Positions 17,964 to 26,229 of a stretch of 64,000 nucleotides of DNA are shown piece after piece. Every line of letters starts with the position of its first letter. The stretch's first letter is position 1. The stretch lies in the NCBI GenBank assembly GCA_032017425.1, contig DALZPW010000001.1. The stretch is one strand, 5' to 3'. The DNA comes from Faucicola tetraodonis (GTDB lineage Bacteria; Pseudomonadota; Gammaproteobacteria; Pseudomonadales; Moraxellaceae). Position numbers and translations under genes: made by a program. Under the pieces are notes generated by a model. That model was not told the DNA's origin, ran no database searches, and saw only the letters and a list, made by a program, of their open reading frames with translations.

Positions 17964-18746
17964 TTATTGAAAGTTACTATCGGGACGGGCTTGCGCATCG
18001 GCAATGTAATCTACCGCTACTTCTCCCAACGCCAGGGTGAGATTAGCGATAATATGAGAGGTTTTGACGATTTCTAGCACAGGTAATTTTGACACGGGTG
18101 CCATCACATGGTCAAATAACTGTAAGGTAGCAGGCCCTGTATAGGCTGCTTTAACTTCTACATCGGTCAGATAATAACGCACCAACTCGCAAATACGCGG
18201 CGTGCCATCGACATGGGGAATGAGTTTTAACAAATAATTGGGCGTTTTTTCCATATTGGCTTTGACAGTGGCTTTGTCCAGCTCATCATATTTATATGCC
18301 ATAGTGCCTGTGGCTACGCGCACACTGCCATAGTCGAGGGTGCCAAGTAGGGTGTCGGTGTTGTCAACGGTTAATACAGGCGACGCCATTTTTTTTGGAA
18401 AACCCCACAGCTCACGCCCGCCCGCGGTAGGTCCAAAGTCATCTAAAAACATACAATGGGTATAATTGGCATGACGGCCTTCGGCATCAATCACTTCAAT
18501 CACTTGTCCCGATTCGGTATAGTTACCAAAACCTGTGCTGTTGGGCATGCGGATAAACTCGTAACTCACCAGTGCGTCATCAGTGATTTGGAGTGGCTCA
18601 GGTACGATAGCACGCAGTTTTTCGGGATCTGTGCGGTAGGTGATAATAAAGTATTCGCGGTCAAAAAATTCGTAAGGACCATTCGAACAAGGTGGGGCAG
18701 TAAAAGGCATAAACGTCGCGTTATCTAAGATCTCACTCGCTTTCAT
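17964..18746 (-). CDS. adc: Acetoacetate decarboxylase
   Basis: Converts acetoacetate to acetone and CO2 through a Schiff base on Lys. The active-site Lys pair occurs in GFPKKMASP (Lys118/Lys119, equivalent to Lys115/116 of the clostridial enzyme). The N-terminal PEPLQI and DFGPTAGGRELWG segments also fit. At 260 aa it has typical length. AAAGGAAAGCTC precedes the ATG. It is the first gene of a two-gene unit with bdhA. Confidence 0.9.
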   Translation of the reverse strand: MKASEILDNATFMPFTAPPCSNGPYEFFDREYFIITYRTDPEKLRAIVPEPLQITDDALVSYEFIRMPNSTGFGNYTESGQVIEVIDAEGRHANYTHCMFLDDFGPTAGGRELWGFPKKMASPVLTVDNTDTLLGTLDYGSVRVATGTMAYKYDELDKATVKANMEKTPNYLLKLIPHVDGTPRICELVRYYLTDVEVKAAYTGPATLQLFDHVMAPVSKLPVLEIVKTSHIIANLTLALGEVAVDYIADAQARPDSNFQ

Positions 18747-18977
18747 GAGCTTTCCTTTTTATCTCGTTATATTATCTAGTCATGTTGTTTAGTTATGAAA
18801 TATTATTTAATTTTATCGTTATGACATGAAGCAGGAAATATCATACACCCTTATGCAAAATCAATTCCAAGACAAAATTGTTATGATGTTGTAATGATTT
18901 TTTCACACCTGCATCCGCTTAATTTTGGCGACAGCAGGTTAGCTGACGGCAAGGTAGGGCTGTTCTTATGGGCTATT

Positions 18978-19694
18978 TTATTGGCTAGTTAACAGTGCAT
19001 GACCGCAGAGTACACTTACGGCATTCTCAGTGCGTAAGATGCGATTGCCAATATGCGCCACTTGGCAGCCAGCAGTTTTGAATAATTCGACTTCATAATC
19101 GATCCAGCCCCCTTCAGCCCCAATCACCAACACATGTGGCAGGGCATTGTCCCACACTTGGGTAAACTGCTCATTGGCATAAGGATGTGCCAAAATCGCC
19201 TGTTTACCTGCGATTAAAGCAGGTAGTTCATCTTCGATAAAGGGTTTTAAGCGTTTTTTGAGGCTCACGGTCGGGCTTACGGTATCGCAGGCTTGTTGTA
19301 GGCCTTCATGGATATAGTTATCGAGCTGAGTTAAAAAAGGGGTTTGCCAGTAGCTCTTTTCACTACGGTAACTATTGACCAAGATAATATGCTGGGCGCC
19401 CATCGCCGTCATGTCCAAAAATAGACGGCGCAATACCTTGGGGCGGGGAATTGCCAAAATAACAGTCAGCGGAAGTTTGGCAGGTGGGGGGGTCGTACAG
19501 TGGATTTGCGATAATTCGATACTTGAATCGTGGATATTACTGACAACGGCTGTGCCTAAATGACCATTTTTGATACCGACTTTCACCGTATCGCCCGATG
19601 TCACTTTCAGCACCTGTTTTAAGTGCATAACACTCGTTTTATCATCAATAAAAGCGGTCGATGAGGTATTTTGCGGTAGAAGAATGATATTCAT
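18978..19694 (-). CDS. rsmE: 16S rRNA m3U1498 methyltransferase
   Basis: A SPOUT-fold methyltransferase that modifies U1498 of 16S rRNA in the assembled 30S subunit. The C-terminal knot motifs are IGAEGGWIDYEVELF and GNRILRTENAVSVLCG, diagnostic of RsmE. The N-terminal PUA-like domain has HLKQVLKVTSGDTV. Its 238 aa are typical. Confidence 0.95.
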   Translation of the reverse strand: MNIILLPQNTSSTAFIDDKTSVMHLKQVLKVTSGDTVKVGIKNGHLGTAVVSNIHDSSIELSQIHCTTPPPAKLPLTVILAIPRPKVLRRLFLDMTAMGAQHIILVNSYRSEKSYWQTPFLTQLDNYIHEGLQQACDTVSPTVSLKKRLKPFIEDELPALIAGKQAILAHPYANEQFTQVWDNALPHVLVIGAEGGWIDYEVELFKTAGCQVAHIGNRILRTENAVSVLCGHALLTSQ

Positions 19695-19714
19695 AGGGAT
19701 AAATCTTAGGCAAT

Positions 19715-19752
19715 AAAAAACCCCAAAACTTAATCAAGTCAGGGGTTTTTTT
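19715..19752 (-). terminator. Terminator of tRNA-Ser
   Basis: The stem AAAACCCC / GGGGTTTT, with A and T tracts on either side, lies immediately after the 3' end of tRNA-Ser on the minus strand and just before the rsmE start. Confidence 0.7.
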
Positions 19753-19756
19753 AATA

Positions 19757-19846
19757 TGGCGGAAGCTGAGAGATTCGAACTCTCGAAGGGCTCGCACCCT
19801 TGCCGGTTTTCAAGACCGGTGCATTCAACCGCTCTGCCAAGCTTCC
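19757..19846 (-). tRNA. tRNA-Ser (UGA)
   Basis: Read on the minus strand, a 90-nt cloverleaf starts GGAAGCTTGGCAGAGCGG and ends in encoded CCA. The anticodon loop CTTGAAA gives UGA. The long variable arm (GCAAGGGTGCGAGCCCTT) is typical of serine tRNAs. Confidence 0.97.
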
Positions 19847-19860
19847 AAATTGTGGTGGCT

Positions 19861-19888
19861 ATTATATACAAGTGAAATAACAATGCAA
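19861..19888 (-). promoter_or_regulatory. Promoter of tRNA-Ser
   Basis: On the minus strand TTGCAT, a 16-base spacer and a perfect TATAAT end 15 bases before the tRNA 5' end. Confidence 0.65.
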
Positions 19889-20317
19889 GCATTTTTTTAC
19901 GTTAATGCAAAAAATATTAGCGAAAGAAAGCAAAAGAAAGCTAAATAGAAAGTTAGATAACTATGCTGAACACCCTTGCTTAATACCTAGACTTAATACT
20001 TGGACTTCATACCTTGCGCTGATGTTAAGCAAAATATTGAAGCGAAAAACGTTCAAAAACCCACTAATCCTCCGTCTAAACATATTAATACAACGGATAG
20101 TTTTAGTGCCTCCATATGACCTATTGCAGCTTAACAATAATGTTGAAAACTACCTTGCTGATACGTTATCACATTGTTAATATACGCAGCACTGCAATCC
20201 ATTAGATTTTCTAATGATTGTTGATAAAATTCTAAAGGTTGTGCGACTATTTGGCTAAATTTGTTCCACAATTTTTATCGCAAATGTAACCTTATCCCAG
20301 TTTTAGGGTTCGTCAGA
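19889..20317. other. Intergenic region between tRNA-Ser and dctA
   Basis: No convincing gene. A 91-codon plus-strand ORF begins at ATG 19905, but it lacks a ribosome site and family resemblance and its start sits against the tRNA promoter. The part nearest dctA probably holds the dctA promoter, which I could not define. Confidence 0.45.
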
Positions 20318-20335
20318 TAAAGGAGTGTATCTGTC

Positions 20336-21674
20336 ATGATACCTATCGATACCACGACACTCGTGGAACCCCCCCAAACCCCGTAAATGGTACCAAATTC
20401 TGTATGTACAAGTGATTATCGCCATTGTACTGGGTATCTTGCTTGGCGTCTTTGCCCCAGAAATGGGCGAGGCAATGAAACCACTGGGTGACGCATTTAT
20501 TAAATTGGTTAAAATGATTATCGCTCCCGTTATTTTCTTGACAGTGGTGACGGGTATTGCTGGTATGAGCAATATGAAGCGAGTCGGTCGTGTTGCTGGT
20601 AAAGCGATGCTGTATTTCATTACCTTTTCAACCTTGGCATTGATCATCGGTCTTGTGGTTGCCAATGTGTTGCAACCGGGCGCGGGTCTCAATATTGATC
20701 CAGCCACACTGGCAACAGGGAAAGATGCGGCTAAAGTGTCTGAGTATGTTAGCAAAGCGCACGATAGTACCATTACCGGTTTTTTGATGAATATCATTCC
20801 GGAAACCATGGTAAGTCCACTGACAGAAGGCAATATCCTGCAAGTGTTATTTGTTTCAGTGCTGTTTGGTGTTTCGTTAGCATCCGTGGGTGATCGTGCT
20901 CGTCCCGTGTTAAACTTCTTTCAAGAGTTATCTGCGCCTGTGTTTAAAGCGGTTGAAATCTTGATGAAAGCTGCGCCGATTGGTGCGTTTGGGGCGATGG
21001 CATTTACTATTGGTAAGTATGGGGTGCACTCACTGGGTAACTTAGCCTTTTTGATAGCCTGTTTTTATATCACTTCATTGCTATTTGTGCTGGTGGTGCT
21101 CGGTGCTGTGGCACGTTATAACGGCTTTTCAATCATCAAGATGATTAAATACATCAAAGATGAATTGCTATTGGTGTTAGGCACCAGTTCATCAGAAGCA
21201 GCACTACCAACCTTGATGCAAAAACTTGAACGCGCAGGCTGCGAAAAATCAGTGGTCGGTTTGGTGATTCCAACAGGGTATTCATTTAACCTAGATGGTA
21301 CCAACATCTATATGACCATGGCAGCGTTATTCATCGCGCAAGCCTGTAATATTGATTTGACCTTGACCCAAGAGATTACGTTATTATTGGTTGCGATGTT
21401 AAGCTCAAAAGGCGCAGCAGGTATCACGGGCGCTGGTTTTATCACCTTGGCAGCCACTTTGGCGGTGGTGCCAACTGTGCCAATCGAAGGGATGGCGCTT
21501 ATCTTAGGCATAGACCGCTTTATGTCAGAGTGCCGTGCATTGACCAACTTAACCGGTAATGCCTGTGCGACGATTGTCGTGTCACGTTGGGAAAATGCGC
21601 TAGACAAACAGCGCTTGGACGCCGCGCTCAATGGTCAGCCATTACCGCCTATTGAGCATCATCCCACTGTATAA
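20336..21674 (+). CDS. dctA: C4-dicarboxylate:cation symporter DctA, frameshifted at a C7 tract
   Basis: An inner-membrane transporter importing succinate, fumarate and malate. The DAACS core is intact: MKPLGDAFIKLVKMIIAPV, GTSSSEAALPTLM, GYSFNLDGTNIYMTMAALF and SSKGAAGITGAGF. Without correction the frame opens at GTG 20412, which cuts the first helix. The true start appears to be ATG 20336, which has AAGGAG upstream and encodes MIPIDTTTLVEPP. That frame runs into a seven-C tract (20369-20375) and stops at 20384. Removing one C joins it to KPRKWYQILYVQV, homologous to the DctA N-terminus, giving 445 aa. This is either phase variation, a mutation or a base-calling error. Confidence 0.88.
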
Positions 21675-21729
21675 TTGTATAAAGAATAAGCCTAGAAAAA
21701 ATAAGCGTATAAAAGCGTTGATTAATCGT

Positions 21730-21764
21730 AAAAAACCCAAAACATTTAAGTTTTGGGTTTTTTT
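21730..21764 (+). terminator. Terminator of dctA
   Basis: AAAACCCAAAACATTTAAG is followed by the matching TTTTGGGTTTTTTT. It lies 56 bases after the dctA stop and can also serve the convergent gene. Confidence 0.8.
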
Positions 21765-21780
21765 ATAGGGCTAAAAATGC

Positions 21781-22086
21781 TTAAGGTTTTGCCGTATCAG
21801 TTGCTTTGGCTTCAGGCTCATTGGCTGTCTCTTCAATCGCTTCAAAAATTACCTCGTCGGATACCCCTTGACGCTTAAGCTTTTCGATAAAACGGCTGTC
21901 TTTGGCGAGTGAGTAGCCGACATTCTCGGCATCGAGTCCCCGGCGAATATATAAGCGAATCAAGCCTTGAATACGTGGAAAACCATGATTTTTGGCGACT
22001 TGGGTTAACAAATCCCGCATTTCTTCAGTGATTTTGATATGAATAGGAACCATGACTTGTTGATTTTTTTTGATTTTAGTAATCAT
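21781..22086 (-). CDS. Small protein with ribbon-helix-helix-like N-terminus
   Basis: About 101 residues from ATG 22086 (GAGG lies 7 bases upstream; upstream in-frame starts include ATG 22092 and TTG 22119). The segment VPIHIKITEEMRDLLTQV ... GFPRIQGLIRLYIRRGL looks like a CopG-type beta strand followed by two helices, so DNA binding is possible. The C-terminus is an acidic, Glu/Ala-rich tail (EAIEETANEPEAKATD). No toxin partner sits beside it. Function is not known. Confidence 0.6.
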   Translation of the reverse strand: MITKIKKNQQVMVPIHIKITEEMRDLLTQVAKNHGFPRIQGLIRLYIRRGLDAENVGYSLAKDSRFIEKLKRQGVSDEVIFEAIEETANEPEAKATDTAKP

Positions 22087-22300
22087 TTGCATGCCTCGCG
22101 TGTGATCAATTTTTAGCAATCAAGCTAGATGTAACCAGTTTATCAATTAGACGGAAAATTTAGCACAATTAGATATCTTTAACCTAGTGTAATTATTTCA
22201 TTGGCGAGAAACAAGCAAGGCAAACGTAAAATTCCTACAAAAATCTTAGCCAAATGTTGCATTAGCTTAACGCTGCACGCGACAATCAGGCGAAATTTCT

Positions 22301-22789
22301 TTACAAAATTTGTTGTTCCCAATAGGCCTGTACCGATTTATCACATTGATAAACCTTCTCAACGATGCGATCGGCAGGGGCATTATTCACTTTTTTTACC
22401 AATTCAACCCACAGCTCAGGCGTACCGAGTTCAATAATCACATTAAACAGGGGCGTCATATCGCGCTGCAACAGCGATTGGTCAATCATATATGCCGCAA
22501 ACACACACGCTTTCGGGCTTTTATCGGACACTGCGCGATAAGCCATGCCATCAAGCAAGGCTGGCACGGTGATTTTGAATGCTGGTAAAAGCTGCATGGC
22601 TAAATGCGCGCTATCAGGCAGCTTGATTAGCTCGATAAATTGGGTGATTAAGTTTTCATAGTAAGATTTATCTTCTGGTGACAGTTTACCTTGCTGATGA
22701 TCGCTCACTAGCTGGGTGATGCGGTCTTTATTAATCGCTTGTTGTAGGGTCAAAAATTGTGATTGGGTAGGGGAAAACGACAGCGTCAT
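22301..22789 (-). CDS. Hypothetical helical protein
   Basis: A 162-residue soluble protein, apparently all helical, with HEAT-like alternation (for example LITQFIELIKLPDSAHLAMQ and PALLDGMAYRAVSDKSPKA). AAGGTAC precedes the ATG. No known family, motif or membrane segment is recognised. It stands alone between the RHH-like gene and tRNA-Asn, all on the minus strand. Confidence 0.65.
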   Translation of the reverse strand: MTLSFSPTQSQFLTLQQAINKDRITQLVSDHQQGKLSPEDKSYYENLITQFIELIKLPDSAHLAMQLLPAFKITVPALLDGMAYRAVSDKSPKACVFAAYMIDQSLLQRDMTPLFNVIIELGTPELWVELVKKVNNAPADRIVEKVYQCDKSVQAYWEQQIL

Positions 22790-22920
22790 AACTAGTACCT
22801 TATCAATAGTATCTTATAGTAGTACTAGTAGTACTTTAGCAAGTGAGATAATAGGGTATCAAACAAAAGCGTATTAAACAGCAAATTGCTAAACTTTGCT
22901 CATAAAAAACTTTGCTCATA

Positions 22921-22949
22921 AAAAAACCCATTCACAAGGGAACGGGTTC
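22921..22949 (-). terminator. Terminator of first tRNA-Asn
   Basis: On the minus strand the stem AACCCGTTCCCTTGTGAATGGGTT is followed by a run of T, 28 bases after the tRNA 3' end. Confidence 0.75.
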
Positions 22950-22976
22950 AAAATATACAACAGAATTTGGCTTGAT

Positions 22977-23052
22977 TGGCTCTCCAACCTGGGCTCGAAC
23001 CAGGGACACATGGATTAACAGTCCATTGCTCTACCGACTGAGCTATTGGAGA
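22977..23052 (-). tRNA. tRNA-Asn (GUU)
   Basis: A 76-nt cloverleaf read on the minus strand, starting TCTCCAATAGCTCAG. The anticodon loop CTGTTAA gives GUU, the T loop is GGTTCGAGCCC, and CCA is encoded. Identical in sequence to the copy at 23246. Confidence 0.97.
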
Positions 23053-23073
23053 ACAGATAATCAAGTGGTGCGT

Positions 23074-23102
23074 ATATTACTGAGATTTGAACAATGAGTC
23101 AA
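23074..23102 (-). promoter_or_regulatory. Promoter of first tRNA-Asn
   Basis: On the minus strand TTGACT, a 17-base spacer and TAATAT lie 22 bases before the tRNA. Confidence 0.65.
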
Positions 23103-23207
23103 GCATTTTTTAGCAAAAAATATCAATAAAATTCATGATGCAAAATGACCCATAGCAATCAAAATGACTCATAGCAATAACGATAGATAAAAAATACCAC
23201 ATAGAAA

Positions 23208-23239
23208 AAGACCTTTAACAACGCTTGTTAAAGGTCTTC
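23208..23239 (-). terminator. Terminator of second tRNA-Asn
   Basis: A perfect 13-bp stem (AAGACCTTTAACA / TGTTAAAGGTCTT), with a T run on the minus strand, directly after the tRNA 3' end. Confidence 0.8.
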
Positions 23240-23245
23240 TTAATA

Positions 23246-23321
23246 TGGCTCTCCAACCTGGGCTCGAACCAGGGACACATGGATTAACAGTCCATTGCTC
23301 TACCGACTGAGCTATTGGAGA
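23246..23321 (-). tRNA. tRNA-Asn (GUU), second copy
   Basis: A 76-nt tRNA with the same sequence as the copy at 22977. The anticodon is GUU and CCA is encoded. It has its own promoter and terminator, so the two are separate transcription units rather than a tandem transcript. Confidence 0.97.
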
Positions 23322-23381
23322 ATAAGCGGTAGAATTTTTTGTTAAACTTGCAAAAATCATCGCAGCGTTTAAGTGGTGCGT

Positions 23382-23409
23382 ATTGTAGCAAATTAACCGT
23401 GACTGTCAA
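23382..23409 (-). promoter_or_regulatory. Promoter of second tRNA-Asn
   Basis: On the minus strand TTGACA, a 16-base spacer and TACAAT. The rest of the gap up to the thioesterase gene (23410-23652) shows nothing I can assign. Confidence 0.7.
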
Positions 23410-23652
23410 GCCCTATATCAAAAAATTCTTTGGAAATTTTTATTTTTGACCAGATTGTAGCTAGTAATCAGTCAGTTACTGATTGGCTATTGTGGTGATA
23501 AGACGAATTTGCTACTTTAGCGATTAAGGCATCGCCATATGGGTCAAGTTGGCTCACAGCATTGATTTACAGCTATGTTAGTTCACATCTGAGATGCCGA
23601 GGTTAATAATTTTTTATGATAGTTGTTATATGAATTAAGAAGGATCTTCATT

Positions 23653-24165
23653 GTGGCCAATTCGGTTGAATTACAGCAAAATTTGCAAGTTGCCCCTTTA
23701 CAAAACGAACTTACCATGTCTGTGCTGATGACGCCTGATTTGGCAAATTTCACCGGCAATGTGCATGGCGGTGATTTATTAAAGATGCTTGACCAAGTGG
23801 CCTATGCCTGTGCCAGTCGCTATAGCGGTAGCTACGTGGTGACGCTATCGGTGGATCAAGTGATTTTTCGTGAGCCGATTCATGTAGGGGAGTTAGTCAC
23901 CTTTTTGGCAAGCGTCAATTATGTGGGCAAAACTTCGATGGAAGTGGGTATTCGAGTGCAGGCTGAAAATATCCAAAACCGTACGATACGCCATACCAAC
24001 AGTTGTTACTTTACCATGGTAGCGGTGGATAAATATGGCAAGCCCACCCGTGTGCCACCCCTTGAAATCAAAGATAGCCCACAAGAATGCCGCCAAAAAG
24101 CCGCGCAGATGCGTAAAGCATTACGTTTTCAAAGTAACAACATTCCCCAATGTGATATCAAATAG
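23653..24165 (+). CDS. Acyl-CoA thioesterase (hotdog fold, YciA/BFIT-like)
   Basis: Hydrolyses acyl-CoA to free acid and CoA. The hotdog signature NFTGNVHGGDLLKMLDQVA contains the Asn/His/Gly and Asp typical of the TesB-unrelated, YciA/ACOT family. VTLSVDQVIFREPIHVGE and VNYVGKTSMEVGIRVQAEN follow. GTG 23653 is chosen, with AAGGA 8 bases upstream. An in-frame ATG at 23623 would add ten unlikely residues. The chain length used is unknown. The DUF2059 gene follows after 8 bases. Confidence 0.88.
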   Translation: MANSVELQQNLQVAPLQNELTMSVLMTPDLANFTGNVHGGDLLKMLDQVAYACASRYSGSYVVTLSVDQVIFREPIHVGELVTFLASVNYVGKTSMEVGIRVQAENIQNRTIRHTNSCYFTMVAVDKYGKPTRVPPLEIKDSPQECRQKAAQMRKALRFQSNNIPQCDIK

Positions 24166-24173
24166 GCAAAAGA

Positions 24174-24848
24174 ATGCGTCATCAATATCCCGCTAAAAAA
24201 ACCAACACACCGTTAATTCTATCAGGCTCATTAAATGCTAAAAAATTAGCCTTGCTAGCCTTGTTGACATCGACTGGTATTACGACGTTGGTTCATCCTG
24301 CTTACGCCGAATTAATCATTCAAAACAATCCAGTTAGTGCTCAAACACCAGTTACGACTATCAATGAATTGCAAACCCAGCCCACGGATGCATCGCTTGA
24401 CAAGCTTGTCAAGGTGCTACATATCGATAAAATGATTGATGAAATGATTGCCCAACGCCAGCAAGCGGCCAGTATGATGAAAGGGCTACCCCAAGAATTG
24501 CCTACGGATGAAAACGCGGGTATTTTTAGCCGTCATGCGCAGAAACAGCTTAAAAATATCTTTGTTAAATATAGCACCGTCTTGGGACAACAATTAGACC
24601 AACCTATTTCTAAACAGCAACTGCAACAAGCTTATCAAGCGATTGCCAAAAAAACCTATACCCAAGCTGAAGTCGATGCCCTCAACCAATTTTATGAGAC
24701 CCCAATGGGACAACGCATTTTGAGTAAACAATCGCAAGTTTCCAGTGAGTTTGTGCAGGTGATGATGCCGACCTTGATAGGTGACACAACCCAATTAGAA
24801 AAAGCGATGCCAAGCTTGCAAAAAGATATCGAAAAAATCTTTAAATAA
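24174..24848 (+). CDS. DUF2059-domain exported protein
   Basis: The N-terminus has a basic region, a hydrophobic stretch (KLALLALLTSTGITTLV) and a probable cleavage site at AYAE, so it is periplasmic. The second half matches DUF2059: YTQAEVDALNQFYETPMG, then QRILSKQSQV. The family has no defined activity. It starts 8 bases after the thioesterase gene and is likely co-transcribed. Confidence 0.8.
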   Translation: MRHQYPAKKTNTPLILSGSLNAKKLALLALLTSTGITTLVHPAYAELIIQNNPVSAQTPVTTINELQTQPTDASLDKLVKVLHIDKMIDEMIAQRQQAASMMKGLPQELPTDENAGIFSRHAQKQLKNIFVKYSTVLGQQLDQPISKQQLQQAYQAIAKKTYTQAEVDALNQFYETPMGQRILSKQSQVSSEFVQVMMPTLIGDTTQLEKAMPSLQKDIEKIFK

Positions 24849-24852
24849 CTAG

Positions 24853-24880
24853 TTGACAATCCATGACAAGTCTATATAAT
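24853..24880 (+). promoter_or_regulatory. Promoter of the tRNA-Val/tRNA-Asp unit
   Basis: Perfect TTGACA and perfect TATAAT with a 16-base spacer. It begins 4 bases after the DUF2059 stop and lies 55 bases before tRNA-Val. Confidence 0.85.
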
Positions 24881-24935
24881 ACGCGTCACTTCGATGATAT
24901 TGAAGCAACTTGATTGGCTAATAGATTGCCTGTCA

Positions 24936-25011
24936 GGGTCGTTAGCTCAGTTGGTAGAGCGTCTGCCTTACACGCAGAATGTCGGCGGTTCGAATCCGTC
25001 ACGACCCACCA
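24936..25011 (+). tRNA. tRNA-Val (UAC)
   Basis: A 76-nt cloverleaf, GGGTCGTTAGCTCAGTTGG at the 5' end and ACGACCCACCA at the 3' end. The anticodon loop CTTACAC gives UAC. Confidence 0.97.
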
Positions 25012-25047
25012 ATTTGACAAGTTTGGGTCATCGTCATCAGCTACCGT

Positions 25048-25124
25048 GCAGTGGTAGTTCAGTTGGTTAGAATACCGGCCTGTCACGCCGGGGGTCGCGG
25101 GTTCGAGTCCCGTCCGCTGCGCCA
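25048..25124 (+). tRNA. tRNA-Asp (GUC)
   Basis: A 77-nt cloverleaf starting GCAGTGGTAGTTCAG and ending CCGCTGCGCCA. The anticodon loop CTGTCAC gives GUC. One U-G pair lies in the acceptor stem. It is co-transcribed with tRNA-Val. Confidence 0.97.
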
Positions 25125-25178
25125 CTTTTTCTTTGATAAAAAGATAAGTGTTAAAAAACAAAATTTTTTAAGTTTTAT

Positions 25179-25211
25179 GCCTCAAATCTCCCCTGATTTG
25201 AGGTTTTTTTT
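25179..25211 (+). terminator. Terminator after tRNA-Asp
   Basis: CCTCAAATC / GATTTGAGG stem with eight T. It ends the tRNA-Val/Asp transcript. Confidence 0.85.
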
Positions 25212-25349
25212 GGCTTAAATTTTATACCAAGTTATTGATTTTAAAAAAATATATTATTTTATACATTTTTCTCTTCATATTATTTTGAAAATTGATTTTG
25301 ATTGTTAAGTTGAAAAGAGATCTATTTTTAATATTTAAGTAAAACTAAC

Positions 25350-25392
25350 GTGACCAAATGCTTGTGACCAAAACGTGACCATTTTGTGACCA
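25350..25392. repeat. Four GTGACCA direct repeats
   Basis: GTGACCA occurs at 25350, 25364, 25375 and 25386, with spacings of 14, 11 and 11 bases, in the 377-bp gap between tRNA-Asp and ktrA. The rest of the gap is AT-rich and has no gene. Repeats one helical turn apart suggest a protein-binding array or the relic of an integrase attachment site near a tRNA. Confidence 0.5.
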
Positions 25393-25501
25393 AAAATTTT
25401 GGCTGACGGCTTTCGACCTTGCAAGCCGTTGTTAAAACACAAGAAACCTAGCGAAAATCAAAAAATTAGCCACAACGACTAAATGCTTTGATGGGCTATT
25501 G

Positions 25502-26206
25502 TTATGAATTCTGGGAGGCGTGCATATGCTTGAACAGCCGTCTTAAGTCATGGGTTTCCCCAAATAATACTAAAACCGTATCAGGCTCAATGACAAAATC
25601 TGGATGCACAATGCCATCAATTTTGGATTTAGTTTGATTTCGACCAAATCCAAATTGGTTTTGGTGAAATGAAATGGTGGTTAACAGCATCACATTAAAT
25701 TGATTGATTAAATCAAGTGCGTGAACTGTTTTACCGTAAAATGTAGGCGGTGTCTGTATTTGAACGATACTATAATCGTTATCGAGCTCAAACGAATCAA
25801 TTAAGCCATTTAGCGACAGTTTTTTTGCCCAGTGCGTTGCTGCCTCGTTTTCGGGCTGGATGATATCATCAACCCCCAATGCTTGTAGCACTTTTTCATG
25901 CAGTGGGTTAATCGCTCGGCTAATGATGTATTTGGCATTAAGATTTTTGAATAGGGCAGTGACCATCACGTTTTGCCCTTGGTCTTCGCCAATGGTAATG
26001 AGCACCACATCTGTTTGGGCAATGGGTAACCCCGAGACGGCGTTTTCACTGGTAGAATCGATACAAATCGTGTGTGAAATGGATTCTTTGTAGCGCTCAA
26101 CTTTATCCATATCGATATCAATACCAATGACCTCATGTCCTTGACTGGTGAGTTTGGTGGCGAGTGATGAGCCAAAATTGCCTAGACCGACGATGATGTA
26201 TTTCAT
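25502..26206 (-). CDS. ktrA: Potassium uptake regulatory subunit KtrA (RCK domain)
   Basis: A cytoplasmic gating ring protein with an N-terminal Rossmann RCK_N domain: IIVGLGNFGSSLATKL, then acidic VIGIDID for nucleotide ribose. It ends in a TrkA_C-like domain (LIDSFELDNDYSIVQIQTP onwards). KtrA binds ATP/ADP or NAD(H) and controls the KtrB channel. It follows ktrB by 23 bases in the minus-strand order ktrB then ktrA. The 234 aa are normal. AAGGT precedes the ATG. Confidence 0.92.
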   Translation of the reverse strand: MKYIIVGLGNFGSSLATKLTSQGHEVIGIDIDMDKVERYKESISHTICIDSTSENAVSGLPIAQTDVVLITIGEDQGQNVMVTALFKNLNAKYIISRAINPLHEKVLQALGVDDIIQPENEAATHWAKKLSLNGLIDSFELDNDYSIVQIQTPPTFYGKTVHALDLINQFNVMLLTTISFHQNQFGFGRNQTKSKIDGIVHPDFVIEPDTVLVLFGETHDLRRLFKHMHASQNS

Positions 26207-26229
26207 ATCTATACCTTATCAATTTATCT

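Noticed and set aside
19905..20180. 91-codon plus-strand ORF between tRNA-Ser and dctA
   Set aside because: No ribosome site, no recognisable family, and it begins beside the tRNA-Ser promoter.
22977..23321. Duplicate tRNA-Asn genes as ends of an integrated element
   Set aside because: Both tRNAs are complete, lie about 200 bases apart with their own promoters and terminators, and enclose no mobile genes.
25350..25392. GTGACCA repeats as a CRISPR array
   Set aside because: Units are only 7 bases with 4-7-base gaps, far too short, and no cas gene is present.
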